A stretch of 64,000 bases of DNA from Viridothelium virens (taxonomy: Eukaryota > Ascomycota > Dothideomycetes > Trypetheliales > Trypetheliaceae): the NCBI GenBank assembly GCA_010094025.1, contig ML991838.1, positions 62,001 to 126,000 on the forward strand, given 5' to 3'. Of the stretch, positions 10,703 to 22,753 are shown piece by piece. How positions within the stretch are numbered: position 1 is the stretch's first letter; each line of letters starts with the position of its first letter. The position numbers were made by a program, and so were the translations under genes. The notes beneath the pieces are model-generated. The model did not search any database, was not told where the DNA came from, and saw nothing but the letters and a program-made list of their open reading frames with translations.

Positions 10703-11814
10703 CTACTCCAACCCCCTCATCAACCTCCCCCTCAACCCCCCATTCACCACACCACCCACCCCAAACGCCGGCACAATCCTCCCCATTCTCGCCACACTAC
10801 TCCCCACCCAATCCCTCGCGACCTTTCTTGCCCGCTCCCAGGGACTCGGTCCGTACCCCACGAGCGCCCGCCCCGTCCAATGCATATACTGCCCGCGCGG
10901 CCGGTTATACAGGTCCAGCCCCAGCAGGTGCAGCGGCGTAGACAGCAGCTGCATGGACGCCGGCGCGAGAAACTGCGCTGCGGTTTCGGGGCTGAGGTTC
11001 AGCGAGGCGAGGAGTGGCGAGGAGGAGAAGTGTGGGGCGAGCAGGGGAGGGAGGTTGAAGGAGGCGAAGATGGTGAGGGAGTCGCGGAGGGCGAAGAGCG
11101 CGTAGGAGGTCCGTGGGATGGCTCGCCTGGGGGCAGGGGTGTGGCTTGCCGGGGGGGGGGGGGTGGAGGTGGGGGAGGTGCTGCCGGCGCCGAACATACG
11201 CGTGAATTGCGAGTCCTTGTAGAGGCAGAGGGAGAGGTTGGCGGCGCTCGTGGCGAGGAATTTGGCGGGGCCGGAGGTCGTGGTGCTGGCGGTGGCGGAG
11301 GAGAGGGTGGAGGAGAGGGTGTCAATGAGGTTGGCGGTGAGGTAGGTGCCGGTGTAGAGGCTGCTGACGAGGAAGAAGGGGGTGGAAAGGAGGAAGGCGT
11401 GTGGGCGGAAGAGGAGCATGCGGAGGGAACTGGCGAGGGTGTGCGTGAGGGGGGTTGAGGTCGCAGCCCGGACGATGATAGCTCTAGGTTTTAGGTCAGC
11501 GCTTTGAATAGCGAATAGAGAACAGTTTTATAGAAAAGTAAGACGAACTTATCAATCATCGTGATCACCGGTGCAACCAGCAACCCGGCCGACAGCGCAC
11601 TCGCTCCATCTGCAGCTACGCGTAAACCCAAATTCCGTGTATTCCATTTCTCGGTCTGCGCTGGTGCAACTTTTTCAATCGTCTTCGAGACCATCGGAGT
11701 CGGCGTAGGCAGCCTCACATCCAGGGGATCATTTCTATTTTCTCTCGATGGCAGAGGAATTGGTGTGGGTCTTGCTGTCTTCTGCACCTCTGTAGTAAAG
11801 CTTTCACTACCCAT
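10703..11814 (-). CDS. Conserved fungal membrane protein of unknown function, probably mitochondrial
   Basis: Two exons, 11814-11549 and 11483-10703, join across a 65-bp intron (GTTCGTC...CCTAG) and close in phase to 348 residues. The junction reads TMIDK/AIIVRAATSTPL. After a polar N-terminus (about 55 residues), the protein has several hydrophobic segments, among them ASALSAGLLVAPVITMI, AFLLSTPFFLVSSLYTGTYL and SYALFALRDSLTIFASFNLP. Conserved-looking motifs are GPAKFLATSAANLSLCLYKD, QFTRMFG, STPLHLLGLDLYNRP and GRIVPAFGVGGVVNGGLR. I recall this as a widespread Pezizomycotina orphan family with a mitochondrial-carrier-like flavour, but it lacks the PxD/ExxK signature of true carriers, so transport is not claimed. 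A proline run near residue 200 is encoded by a homopolymer tract that could vary in length. Confidence 0.75.
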
Positions 11815-13015
11815 CAGGCTCCCTCTTCAAAATTTGAGTCGTCCGTAAAGCACGGGCGCAACGGACATGAGAATTAAGAATTAAAATTCATAAGTCGTAG
11901 ACGATGGCACAAACTTCAAGTTAGCGACGCAAACCCAAGTGCTAAAGCGGGGGGAGAGAAACGAGGGTGGTGAGAAATACTGTACCGGGAGATCAGGGAG
12001 AAGCGGATCTTGTGAGGTGACGCAGATTCCTGGCGAGCCGGCCGATGCCGGACACCCGCGAATCGATGATCGCCTGCAAAGCATTACCAGCCATTCACGA
12101 CTAGACTGAATCGCAAGCTTGAAGCAATGTATAAGATCACATTTGACTGAGCCTCTGATGATGCTATTTGCTGCCTCGGAAAGAAATTGCAACATCCATA
12201 CCGAGAGTCAGCTCCGTATCGCAATCAAGCTACGGCTCTGTAAAGATAAGTAGTCCAGAAAATGACAAGAAGCAATGCAAACATGGGAATACAGACAAGG
12301 GGAAAGCCATATTGATATCGTCGCTGACCAGGAAAATGTTCCATCCATACATCCATCCATCACGTCTCTTGCAAGATAAAAGTCCGTCTTTCTGTGCCCA
12401 AATGAAAGATAACACCCGCACACCTTTGAGCTCCTGACTCTGCTCCAACTCCGACGCCAATGACTCGCATTGATGAAGGAAAGAGATCAAAGGAAAACAT
12501 TGAGGAAGTAGGAAGAGTCGGTTATCGATGGGAAAGTGGTATCCAAAAGCTCAGTCTGCAGAATAATAGGAAATAGAAGCCAATCATAGAAAGCCTTGAG
12601 AGAAACAGGAATGACTTTTCTCCTTCCTGAAAATCATGTCGAAAAACCATTGAGTGCATTGAATGGGTAGTCTTTTTGAAGAAAAAGGTATCGGGGGGCT
12701 CCTCACCACACCGTGTCAGCATGTAATTCATTAAGCATCCCCTCGATAGCCCGTATAGTAGTATCATATCTCTCTCCACAAGTCTTCCTTGCGGATGTTC
12801 TCTCTCTAGCATTGCTCTTTTCTCTTTTTTTCCGCTCCAGTAGCGAGAACAAATAAAAAGCGATGCCCTCATATCGTATAACCCAGGATATCTCCGAGTC
12901 GTCCTAAGAAACTTCTTCCACACCACTTCCCATCCCCTCAACTCGTCATCTCCCCATCTCCCCGTCTCCTCAGCCCCCGTCTTCTCCTCCTCTCGACCCC
13001 CTCCCTCCCATCTTC
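11815..13015. other. Intergenic, bem1 3' region
   Basis: About 1.2 kb between the start of the orphan membrane gene (leftward) and the stop of bem1. A leftward open frame over 12522-13052 overlaps the bem1 stop and has no signature, so I take it as 3' UTR. Nothing else stands out. Confidence 0.5.
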
Positions 13016-15191
13016 TCACTCCGCCGTAATCATCAACGTCAGCTTCGGACACCTCTCCAACGCCACAACTAGATCCTCATCCCCCTCAATCCGATAATAC
13101 TCCCCATCATTCTCATCCTTATAATCAATCGCCATCTCCTCACCATCCCCGCCCCCACCACCACCGCCCCCTCCTCCCCCCTCCATGCGCCGCCGCTCCT
13201 CCAGCTTCCGGCGCAGGTCCTCATACGAGAACTGCGGCGGCATGCGAATGACGACGCAATTGTCGGCCTGGAACCACACTTTGATCTTGACCGGCTGCCC
13301 CAGCGACGCCGTGCTGCTCTGAAGCTGTTGTTGCTGCTGTTGTGGGGCGAGGGCGTTGGCGGTGGAAGTGCTCGACGTCGCGCTGCGCTGCGTGAGGGCG
13401 CTGTTGTTGCGGAGCATGGGCGGGGCGGCGCCGTTGGCGGAGGACGGGTGGAGGTCAGAGGGCGTGCGATAGTGTTGGGTGGAGGAGGAGTAGGAGGGTT
13501 GGCCGCGCTGGTGTTGTGGTTGGTAGGCGCTGTATTGCGAGGGGGGTTGGCCGTAGCCGTTCGGGTAGCCGTTCATGTTTGCGTTGGATGATTGTCGGGA
13601 TGCGCTGGCGTTGCTGAGGTCTTGCGAGTGCGAGGATGTGCCGGAGAGTCGGTAGCCGTTGTCGTCGACGGTGGGTGCGTTGGGGTCGATTTCGTAGTCG
13701 CCTTGGCGTGGAGCAAAGAATTTGCGAGCGAGGTAGCACTGCGATATGTGTGGTCCGAGCTTGAACAGCTCTTTGAGGTAGGTGTCGAGATTTGCGCGGC
13801 GGCCGTTGGAAATGTTGTCGGTGACGTAGTTGACGGGACCGGGCATATACGGTAATGTCCGTGGACTCTTGTTTGTATTACCAGCCTCGACAGGGAATTC
13901 TTGAATGAGGTTGATTTGCAGGTCATAGAAGTCGGTGTAGAAACGAGACAGTTCCCAATGTCGGCCATCCTCCATTGAGGCTTCAACAACGAACCAGAAG
14001 TTGTCATCTGCATAGCAGTATCGGGGTACCGAGGCACGAATGCAGGCGAGTAGTGGAGGCTCTTGTCGATATGGCTGCTGGTAAGCCTGGCTTTGGCTAC
14101 GTTGATGTTGTGGCTGCGAATATTAGACTCAGCACAAGAGTGAAATGATGGTCTTCGAAATGACTTACAGAAGTTACTTGGCCATAGCCGTTTGGCTCTT
14201 GAGGACTGCCGTTGCTTACACTCATCCTTGCCATGCCCTGTTGCATCTGGTTTTGTGCATCGAGTCTTCCTAACGGTATACTGCTGTTCTTGTAGTCTGC
14301 CGCCAATTTCTTCCATTCCTCGACCTTTGGCACTCCAGCCCTTGTGACTGCCTCTTGCGCATCCGGAACTGCTCGTCCTGTTGACATATCACGAATCTCG
14401 ATGAATGACACTGGTATTAATCCTGGTCCCCCAAGTCTCGTTATGGGTTTCGCAACAAACCATTCCGCATTTGATTGTGCAATGACAATGATGGCTTCCC
14501 CTTCCTTTGCTTCCAACTCATCTGGCCGCTCCGCTTTGAAATCATACTGGACAATGCCATAGACCATTGCACCCGATCCCTTGCCCATTGTTTTTGAAAG
14601 TCGCACAGACTTGGGGTCGCCGTCCGAACCACTTACGCTGCCTCTTGAGCCGTTCTTAGCCGATTCGGCGTATCCAGAATCGTGGCCTTGAATACCACCG
14701 GTGGGTATCGATGTCCCCGAACCACCACTATCTCGTACTGTCTTGCCAACAGGTTCAAAGTATTTTACAGGCACCAATCCACGTGTTCCGTGCAAGGGAT
14801 TACAGGCTTCGTACCAATCCGGGTCATTCTCTCGACTGACAACGTGGAGAAAGTCACCTTCTGTGAAGCTGAGATATCCTGGATTTTGTTCGGGATTTTG
14901 AACTTGGTAGTTGTAAAGGGCCTTTATGACCTAAATTACACGAGTCGTAAGTGTCAGCGCATTCCGCATCAATGCGACCGGACAATGGGTTGGAAGGATC
15001 ACCAACCTTCTTTGGCGGCACAATGGCAATGGCGTCTTTCTGTGGTATCGAGATGTGATGTGGCTTCCCACTGTCCTGACTTTTCATCGACCGTCGAAAC
15101 TGTGCGAAACCATGAGTCAGCAGTCGTTGTTATTGTTGTGATGGTGATTGTCGACGGATGGAATGCAATTGTTGAGACGGACCTTCACCAT
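13016..15191 (-). CDS. bem1: Bem1/Scd2-type polarity scaffold (SH3-SH3-PX-PB1)
   Basis: Four exons: 15191-15183, 15099-15007, 14930-14169 and 14113-13016, giving 653 residues with all phases closing. Exon 1 encodes only Met-Val-Lys and splices to FRRSMKSQDSGKPHHISIPQ, the usual Bem1 N-terminus. SH3-1 covers about residues 35-95 (VIKALYNYQVQNPEQNPGYL ... RGLVPVKYFEPV). SH3-2 covers about 158-215 (YGIVQYDFKAERPDELEAKE ... GLIPVSFIEI). A PX domain lies at about 309-435 (SVPRYCYADDNFWFVVEASM, then WELSRFYTDFYDLQ), and the C-terminal PB1 at about 560-651 starts VKIKVWFQADNCVVI. The family holds Cdc42, its GEF Cdc24 (through PB1) and PAK together at growth sites, and in filamentous fungi also links to NADPH oxidase complexes. 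A glycine-only run interrupts the PB1 between its first helix and the acidic loop. Confidence 0.95.
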
Positions 15192-18100
15192 CTTGCCCGC
15201 AGCGTTGCCTAGACCGAGTAACCACCGAGTGTACGATTGTTGGACGGGAAGGCAGTCGCTGAAGGCAGAGTAGGATTGAGCAGAGCAGCCCTGTAAGGTT
15301 CAGCGGATGCGCGATGCAGGGCTAGAGTCGAAAAATATGCGCGGTGATAATGCAGGTGGTGGAATTGCGGAGACGGTCGAAGGGTGGAGCCGGTGACGAG
15401 GCTCGAAGGGATTGCTGGTCGCGCGGGCAACTAGTTGGCAAGCGTCGAGGGCGATGCTGCAGAGCCGTTGAGCCAGAGGGTGAGGGTAAGCAGGAGGCAG
15501 TAGCAAGTCGCGGAGGCGTGGGTGAAGGGTGGAGAAGAGTGGAAGGGCGTGGTCAAAGAATAGAGGCGCATGAACGGTGCTGGGGGGGTGCTGGGGGGGT
15601 GCTGGGGGTTGCTGGGCGGGCTTCGTCTATTCCGCGATGGGCAGAAGGCGAAACGCGCGTGTCTAGGATGAGAGAAGAAGAGAACACAAGCCCTCACAAG
15701 CCTACAGGCCTGGGGCGACGGAAGGGATTACTCTGTGCAGCCGGCCAGCATACACGCTGCTTGAGCCAATCCGGGACCGGCCAGTCTGCCCCATTCGCCA
15801 AAGAAGGCCCCGGGCCCCAATGATGAATCGCAGATCCCAGCCGCCCAAGAACGAAACGTTTGGACTTGTGCCGATGCTCAAACTCACTTCTCGCCCTCTT
15901 CTCCGTACTCCATATTCATTGCATCTCCTTCCATATTCCACCCGGCGAGAGGCAATGCGATTCTGGTGGGCGCGACCCGCGATCGCTTCCGGAAGCGCAG
16001 ATGCTCGCTCGGCCTGTGCCTCGTTGCCCGAGCCGATCTGCCACCTTCACCTTTCGCCTTTCTCACTTGGTGACTTCGTGGCCCCAAACGTGGGCGCAAG
16101 GGCCCCTGCCTTTTGATCACTGCGCATCAACTAGTCACTGTGCTGTACAAGAAACCAACTCATTCACACCTTATCTATCATCTCGAACATTCTCGCATCG
16201 ACTTCTCGTAATCTGCCACATGTCGAACATGTGTGCACCTCGTGTCTCGGACGCGTGGACGGACTTTTCACGGAGTGCTTTTTGCCACTCGCACTTCCGC
16301 TTGTCTTTGTGTTTGGAATGCTGCTTTTACCAACAACCCAGTGCCATCCTGCATCGTCAGCATTGCTGCCGACCACCGTGAATAGACATCCACTACTGCC
16401 TCTGATACATGCACAATGCTTCTTTTCGTTTTCGCCAGTGTATGACATTCGCAGTGTGTGGGCCTATGGCACTCAACCGCATCTACATACGTCCTGACAT
16501 TCCCTCATCTAAAGTATCTTAATGTAGGTAGGTACGGAGTACACAGACCAGCCTACTCCAGAGTGTTGGAGCTTGCACCACATGCTTTTCAGGCACGGCC
16601 TGCATCATATGCAGATGGTTCGGTAGGGTAAATTGTCATTCTCCGGACTGAACTCTTCTCCGCTTCAATGCAGCATGCAAGTTGCCGCAATCCATCGGGC
16701 CATGTCCCCCACTTGTGCCAACTTCGAACTTTCGTCTCGTATGAGAAGCTGCTGGACGGAACTCGTTCATAATTCGCCTAATCAGCCGCTTGCTACTTTT
16801 TTAGACTGTGCTGGCTGAAGTGAGTCCATCCTTTTGCACCACCCTTTCCGTCTCACTCCGAGGACTGTTGCCTGAGGGCTGAGATTCGCATGAAATATTG
16901 GCGTGAGACTCTCCATTCATGTTCCATCACAATCACGCCCGTTGGGACATATTGGCATTTGAGCCATGTCCTGTATTCTTTTACTGACAGGGCGCACTAA
17001 ATGGGCGTACTAAATGGGCGTATGGGCTGTGATGGCTCTGAGCAAGCGGTCTGTAATAGGCTGCGCATAGACCAAAGCGCTTAGTGTTCCGTTCAATAGG
17101 ATCAAAAAAGTCAACCTGATCGCCTCCATTCGCGACAACATCAGCGCCTGGGGGGAAGCGGACGTATACTCCGTACATTTGACTACTACTTGGCAACCTG
17201 CAGGCAATCAAGGTCTATTCGCTCAACTCGAAGGTCCGCAGAAGCTCAAGAATGCAGTCAAATGTTTTGTATGTAGTATTGCAAAGGAGTGGAATCTATT
17301 TCTCCTCCCTAGAAGACGGTTGTTGGGAGCTTCTTTAGACCCAAAGCCACTTTAGTCGGTGCTTACTCAAATCTGAGTCTATCGTTGTATCGTAAGCGCG
17401 TTTCTTTTTGACACGCAGAAAATTAGGCCACTAGCATGCTATATGGGTGCGCACCACCAGTTTCACGGCTTATAGGCGCCTAAGGCGTGCCAGCTCCAGC
17501 GACGAACTTGTGAGAGCTCAGTCTGGGTCAAAAACGTTATGCGATATGGACTGGATGCCCTCCAACTGGTCAAATAGATCGAAGATCTAGCGGAGTACAT
17601 AATTGCAATATGTTCGAGCTTGCTGCGTTGCATTGGGAATCGCTTCTGACTGAAATCTGGTCTGACTAACTTCTGTTAAAATATCATGCTAAGATAAAAG
17701 ATTATGAACGGTTTATGATGCTAGCATTTCCGCGCTCGTATTGAGCACTTCGATGGCAACAATCAAAAACAGACATTTTCCTTTCCAGATGCAGTCACTT
17801 TAGGAATGAAAGACAAGGAAAACCCACACGCCTCCCCATTTTTCACCAATGACACCCGGCAACTCCCAGCGTGCAATCCACGTGCGCTCAAATACTTGAA
17901 TCCGACGGCCTTGACGCTAAAACAACCACTAAGGGTTCCTGCTTAAACCGGACGTCCTAAACGAGATGTGGAAATGAGCATAAAGCTTTACGCTCATGAT
18001 TCTGACGTCTTGATGACAGATACTGTTGTCGGAAGCCTCCGATTCCGGATGGAAAGTACCACGAACTGTTTCAACTTCTTCTCGGTAACACAACACCCGC

Positions 18101-18593
18101 TCGACTGAGGTGTCGCAGTGACGTAACGCGCATGGCTTTCTATGTTTGGACTCGATCAGGGCGGATCCGCAAGGGACCCCTCGGCATAATCTGCCCTAAT
18201 CGAGTCAACGGCTGATGCATAGAAGCTTCCAGTACCCGTCGAGAAGGTGGAGGCGTGGGGTGGGCAACCATTGTTCGTGGGATCGTAGGCTAGAGTGGTC
18301 ATCTGAAACACTGAGTGCATCGAAATAGTTGCGGACCGAAATGAGATTGAATTAATGAAAAGTTAAGGGAACAAAGGCAGGAAATAATCTGTTGGGAGGT
18401 GGGTGATAAATGTTGCGGTATAATTGCCCAGACTGATGAATTGTAGCTTTTTGGTTAGTCTTTCGCTCCATGAGCTCGAAACAGGGAATTTCGCAGGCAA
18501 TACCAACTAAAGCGTTCGAAAGCTGGGTCCGGCGGTACGAGATAATGTCTACGCGGAGAAGTTGAGATGGTTCATCTAAATCATGTTGTCGAC
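15192..18593. other. Long intergenic region upstream of bem1
   Basis: 3.4 kb without a gene I can support. The first part (15200-16500) is probably the bem1 promoter and long 5' leader. It includes a G-run cluster (15582-15620) and pyrimidine-rich stretches. TACGGAGTA-type palindromes occur near 16534 and 17166, and a 13-bp direct repeat (ACTAAATGGGCGT twice, 16996-17021) lies between. From about 17300 to 18560 the sequence is plain, with no conserved frame on either strand; the end is the 3' flank of the SAC3/THP3 gene. Confidence 0.5.
15582..15620 (+). repeat. G-run tandem (potential G-quadruplex)
   Basis: Runs of 7, 7, 5, 3 and 3 guanines are separated by short TGCT/TTGCT spacers, an imperfect tandem repeat of about 11 bp. 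The spacing meets the usual G-quadruplex pattern. It lies about 400 bp upstream of the bem1 start. Confidence 0.7.
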
Positions 18594-20212
18594 TCATCTG
18601 AACGCAGCTGCTTTTGCGGTTTCGAAGATAGAGCCAACTTTGGCGGTCAGGAATCTGACGCCATCGTCTTTCTCTTCGAAAAGCTGCTGTGGAGCCCCAT
18701 TTTCGCACAGGAACTGGACGCATTCTTGATCAGACTCGAAGCCGAGTTCTTCGGTCAAGAACCTGATCTTGACATCCTGTTTGTATCTGTCTCAATTATT
18801 AGCAATCAACTGTAGATAGAGAAATATAGTGGAACTTACGCTCTGCACATGGTGGCTAGTGCGGCCAGCCGTTCACGGACAACAAACATGTCCATAATAT
18901 ATGCACCCATGTTGGGTGTGTCAAGGTAGAGTTGGAAGAACTTGTGGTAATTCCCCAAAGCCAACGAGGATCGTACCTCTAGTGCATGTTTCACTGAGGG
19001 CTGCGTCTTGTCTGTAGGGGTTAGGTCGGCGAGCACATCGTTCATGTCGGTACGACTGCAGGTATAGATGAAATAAAGAATGCGATATGCGAGAAATTCT
19101 GCCGGATGTCCTCCAAGTTTCTGCTTATAGAGTGCTCGAAGCTGCGTCTGACACTGATTATACTCACCCAGATCCCCCTTCTCTAAAGCTATACGTGCAT
19201 GGATCTCATAGGCCACCACGGTAAAATCGTTCTTGATGTGTTGTACCGTGAGATCCTGGCGGAGAGACTTGAATTGGTCACAGATGTACGAGTAATTGTT
19301 TTCATTCTTCCATTTCATTTTGAGAAGGTCTAAAGTTTTCCTCAGGACTGGTAAAGGTCGGACGGTCTCAGGCCTGGGGGGCTCAGTCAAACGGAGGTAT
19401 CCCTTTTCAAGGTCCTGGCAGGTGCCTACAACGGGGCCTTCCGGAATGTCGGACGCAGGCGTAGCATCGCGTGGCGAGAATGGCGATGGGTGACCGGCTT
19501 TGCCGGTCTCGAATCTTTGCCGTCGCTTCTCCAGGGTAGCCGGTAACTTACTTGATTCATCTAACTTTCCTCCATGGAATTTACGCATCCGTTTCTCCAT
19601 TCGCTCGGCGGCGGCTTGGTTAGCAAAAGTAATCCGATCTTCGAAACCGTTCTTCTTGGCAGCTTTACGCCATGGGGGCGTGCTTTCATCGCCATTATCA
19701 TTCTGAACAGGGTCGGTCTCAAATGACTTCCGCTTCTTGTTTGAGGTAGTGGCATTAGCGAAAGCATTATGAGTAGCATCCAGATTCAAACTAAGGGAAG
19801 CTGTTTCTTGCCACGGCGATCGCTCATGCCGTGGCGATGAGGAAACCAGCTCTTGCTGGATAATATGTTGTGGAAGGGGGTGATTGTCCCAATCTAACGT
19901 GTTCATAATTCCGTGAGTAGAAGCGTCATTAATGATCTCTTTCAGCTTCTCTTCTATCATTGATTTTTCAATGCCAGAGACGGAATTTTCCTCGGCAAAT
20001 GCTCGCGATACGTACTCTCGCACGCCATGGGGAAATACACCCTTTTGGGGTTTCGGTGGCGGCTGCAGGGATTTAGAACCAACAAAGGCAGTCTCTCGCA
20101 CGGAGGGTCTCACAGCTGCTTGTGGAGTCGCAAGTGTCCGCCGTGCAGGCACTGAAGTGTATGCCGGGAATGCTAGTGAATGTAAGCTAGACGAACGGGA
20201 ATGAGTATTCAT
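18594..20212 (-). CDS. SAC3/GANP family protein, THP3 (LENG8)-like
   Basis: Two exons, 20212-18840 and 18786-18594, join over a 53-bp intron (GTAAGTTCC...GACAG) into 521 residues. The N-terminal half is polar and disordered, with basic patches (NKKRKSFE, RMEKRMRKFHGG). The C-terminal half holds the SAC3/GANP alpha-helical region: LEKGYLRLTEPPRPETVRPL, CDQFKSLRQDLTVQHIKNDF, VAYEIHARIALEKGDLGEYN, CQTQLRALYKQ, HPAEFLAYRILYFIYTCSRT. After the intron it ends in a winged-helix-like YKQDVKIRFLTEELGF... tail. The motif set matches the Thp3/LENG8 branch rather than Sac3 itself. Yeast Thp3 works with Csn12 in transcription elongation and mRNA maturation in the nucleus; the same role here is inferred from family. 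Confidence 0.9.
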
Positions 20213-20667
20213 CAGTTCTGACCGTTCATAGTGAGCTGAGTAGCTGGTTGGGCGGCTGTATACATCAGGTGAGCTTCGCGATTTTAAAAGTTGTCAAAGA
20301 AGTCAAGTCAAAGAAAGAAGCGCAGTTCACAAGATGCAGAGCTGCGACGCGTGGTATTCTTTGATGAGAGTGAAGGGAGGAAGAAATCGGTGTGGGTCTT
20401 GAGGCACACAAGCCGGGCGGGCGGGAAAACCGGCACGTGATGAGCGCCTCACCTGAACATCATCACGTGGCCGTGATACAGTCAGGTGCAGGTGCCCACC
20501 CGCATGGAGACGAAGCAAGAGGATGCTGTGCATTACGCTTTTTAGTAGTACATTTCAGCACAAAAACCAAAGTGCATCACCGCACCATCAAGCGTATCGA
20601 TAGGCCCTTCGATGATGAAAGACCGGCTACCTACTAAGGCACCGTCAGGATCGCTTCCCATGTCTGA
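20213..20667. promoter_or_regulatory. Divergent promoter of the SAC3/THP3-like gene and VPS36
   Basis: 455 bp between two head-to-head genes. It contains CACGTGA/TCACGTG-like elements near 20433 (GGCACGTGATG) and 20463 (CATCACGTGGCCGTG), E-box-type sites for bHLH factors. No coding signal. Confidence 0.55.
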
Positions 20668-22753
20668 ATGTTCTTGCGCCAGATTGACTTGACCACTGCA
20701 TTACGGCCCTCACTTTCACCTGAGGAGACCCTCCTTTTCGTTCAAGATGCGGTTGGACTCTATGAAGGGTAACGGACTCCGTCAAATCCTCAATGCTCCA
20801 CACCCAAGCTGATTCTGCTTGCTCCAAAACTCAGGAAGTTCAAGCTCCCGAATTGTCAATATGGACATGCCTACTTGACCTCTCATCGTGTTTGCTATGT
20901 CGATAATACAGAACCAAGAAAATACTCAGTGGGCATCGATCTGAAGGATGTTGACCGTCCAGAATTCTTCGTAATACCACTCTAGCCCATTCTATAATCA
21001 TTTCCCTGAAAGCTGATGTCATGCATAGGCACGCTTTCTGAAGTCTTCCCCTAAGATCAGCTTTCATCCCAAAGCAAATAAGCGACAATCTCTATCCTTG
21101 AGACCACCTGGACCGGCTGCTGTGCCATCAGGCAGTTCCGTCTCTTCCTCTCCCATACAAGGGAGCCCACTTCGATCATATGCGGCGTCGCCAGCACCTC
21201 CTACCGCAAGAAATGCGACATGGATTTGCCCTATCTGCTCTTTCTCGAATCCTGTACCAGAAAACTTCGATCCTGCAATAGCGAACGCACACACTCCACT
21301 ACCATCATGTCTTGCTTGTGGTATCAAACCTCCTCTAGTGCATGTAATCAAAGCCTCTCTTTCTGGTATTGCGAATCGGGGACCCAGCTTAGAGCCCAAG
21401 ACACAAAGTTCTTCAACAGCACTAGGATCTGGTGTCAATCACTCAGATACCTTCATTCCAAGGCTTGGAGAAGTTTCTCCGGAGCCAAGAGGCAGTGCTT
21501 TCCAATGTCCTCGATGTACATTTCAAAATCACCCCTCATTACTTGCGTGTGAAATTTGCGGCGCACCTCTCATTACAGCAGCAGACCGACGACTGGATCT
21601 GGACACCGCCCGTCCTCGTGATGATTCCCCGGGTCCTTCGCTGAATGGCCTACATTCAACTGGTGACACTCTCGAAGTGATCAAGCTATCCTTTCGCGCT
21701 GGCGGAGAGAAAATCTTCTATGAACGCCTGAAGGGTGCATTGCTGCAGCGCAAATGGCTCCTACAGTCTGCACCTCCTATTCCCAAACCTACTTTAGCTG
21801 ATGCCTCTACTCCAAATCCTTCTGCTAGTTCAGATGGCGTGTCGCCAGGGCCTGCTCAAAGACAAACACTTGGCATCGCAAGCCTGGAGCGTCGCGGTCT
21901 CGAGCAGCGTAAAAACAACGAACTCGTCATCGGCAACGCCTTTGAAGATCTTGAAGCTCTTATGACTTCGGCCAAAGAAATCATCGCTCTAGCAGAGTCC
22001 TTTGCCAATCAAAACCCATCCCTCTCGTCTTCATCCACCACCAATCCAAGTGATGCGGAAGCGAATGCGCTCCTGAGCCAATCTGCATCTGCCCTAGGCC
22101 TCGTCACGACGAAAGACATGCTCGGCAGTGGCTCCGCATCCGAGAATCTCTACATAAGTGAGCTAAGCCGCAACCTCGCCGAATTCCTCACCGACGACAC
22201 CAAGGGTGTGCTTAAGCGTGAGGGTGGCATTATCTCTCTCGTGGACTTATGGGCTCTGTTCAATCGTGCCCGTGGCGGTGTCGAGCTCGTCTCCCCACGG
22301 GACTTTGAGCGTGCGGCTCAGTTGTGGGAGAAGCTTGGCCTTCCTGTGCGCTTGAGACGCTTCAAGTCTGGTTTGTTGGCTGTCCAGGGCAGTGATCGAA
22401 CGGATGAGAAAACAACGGCGACTGTACTAGCTTGGTTCAAGGAGTTCCATCTTGAGCCTCCTGGTGGATACGCAGTGATTGATGACGAGGGGTTCGAGAT
22501 TAAGTCGAGGGTACCGTGGGACTGGAGGCTCTACGGGAGGGGTGTGACAGCCCAGGAGACGGCAGAGAGGTTTGGTTGGAGTGTTGGGGTGGCAACAGAG
22601 GAGCTGGAAATGTGTGAGGAGAGAGGAGCACTGTGTAGAGAGCAAGGTATCGACGGGGTTAAATGGTGGGAGAATTGGCTGGTAGGGCCTTCGGTGGGAG
22701 ATGAGCCTGAGCTCGATAGAATTGTAAGGAATTTGGCGAGTACTGGTGTATAG
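20668..22753 (+). CDS. VPS36: ESCRT-II subunit Vps36
   Basis: Three exons, 20668-20768, 20835-20970 and 21029-22753, separated by 66- and 58-bp introns, encode 653 residues in closed phase. The N-terminal GLUE (split PH) domain reads MFLRQIDLTTALRPSLSPEE, QDAVGLYEG/KFKLPNCQYG, HAYLTSHRVCYVDNTEPRK and ARFLKSSPKISFHP. Two Npl4-type zinc fingers are inserted. The first (CPIC...CLAC) has 23 residues between its cysteine pairs instead of the usual 10; the second (CPRCTFQNHPSLLACEIC) is canonical and would bind ubiquitin. The C-terminal winged-helix part contains IISLVDLWALFNRARGGVEL and LWEKLGLPVRLRRF. Vps36 joins Vps22 and Vps25 on endosomes to sort ubiquitinated cargo into multivesicular bodies. 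Confidence 0.95.

Noticed and set aside
10880-11458. Long Gly/Glu-rich + strand open frame opposite the orphan membrane gene
   Set aside because: Low-complexity reverse complement of a Pro/Ser-rich coding exon; the opposite strand has family motifs and a phase-closing intron.
12522-13052. 176-residue leftward frame overlapping the bem1 stop
   Set aside because: Composition is irregular, no signature, and it overlaps the end of a well-supported gene in another phase; more likely 3' UTR.
16231-16497. 88-residue + strand frame with a hydrophobic stretch upstream of bem1
   Set aside because: Several overlapping frames of similar length exist here, none with domain or splice support.
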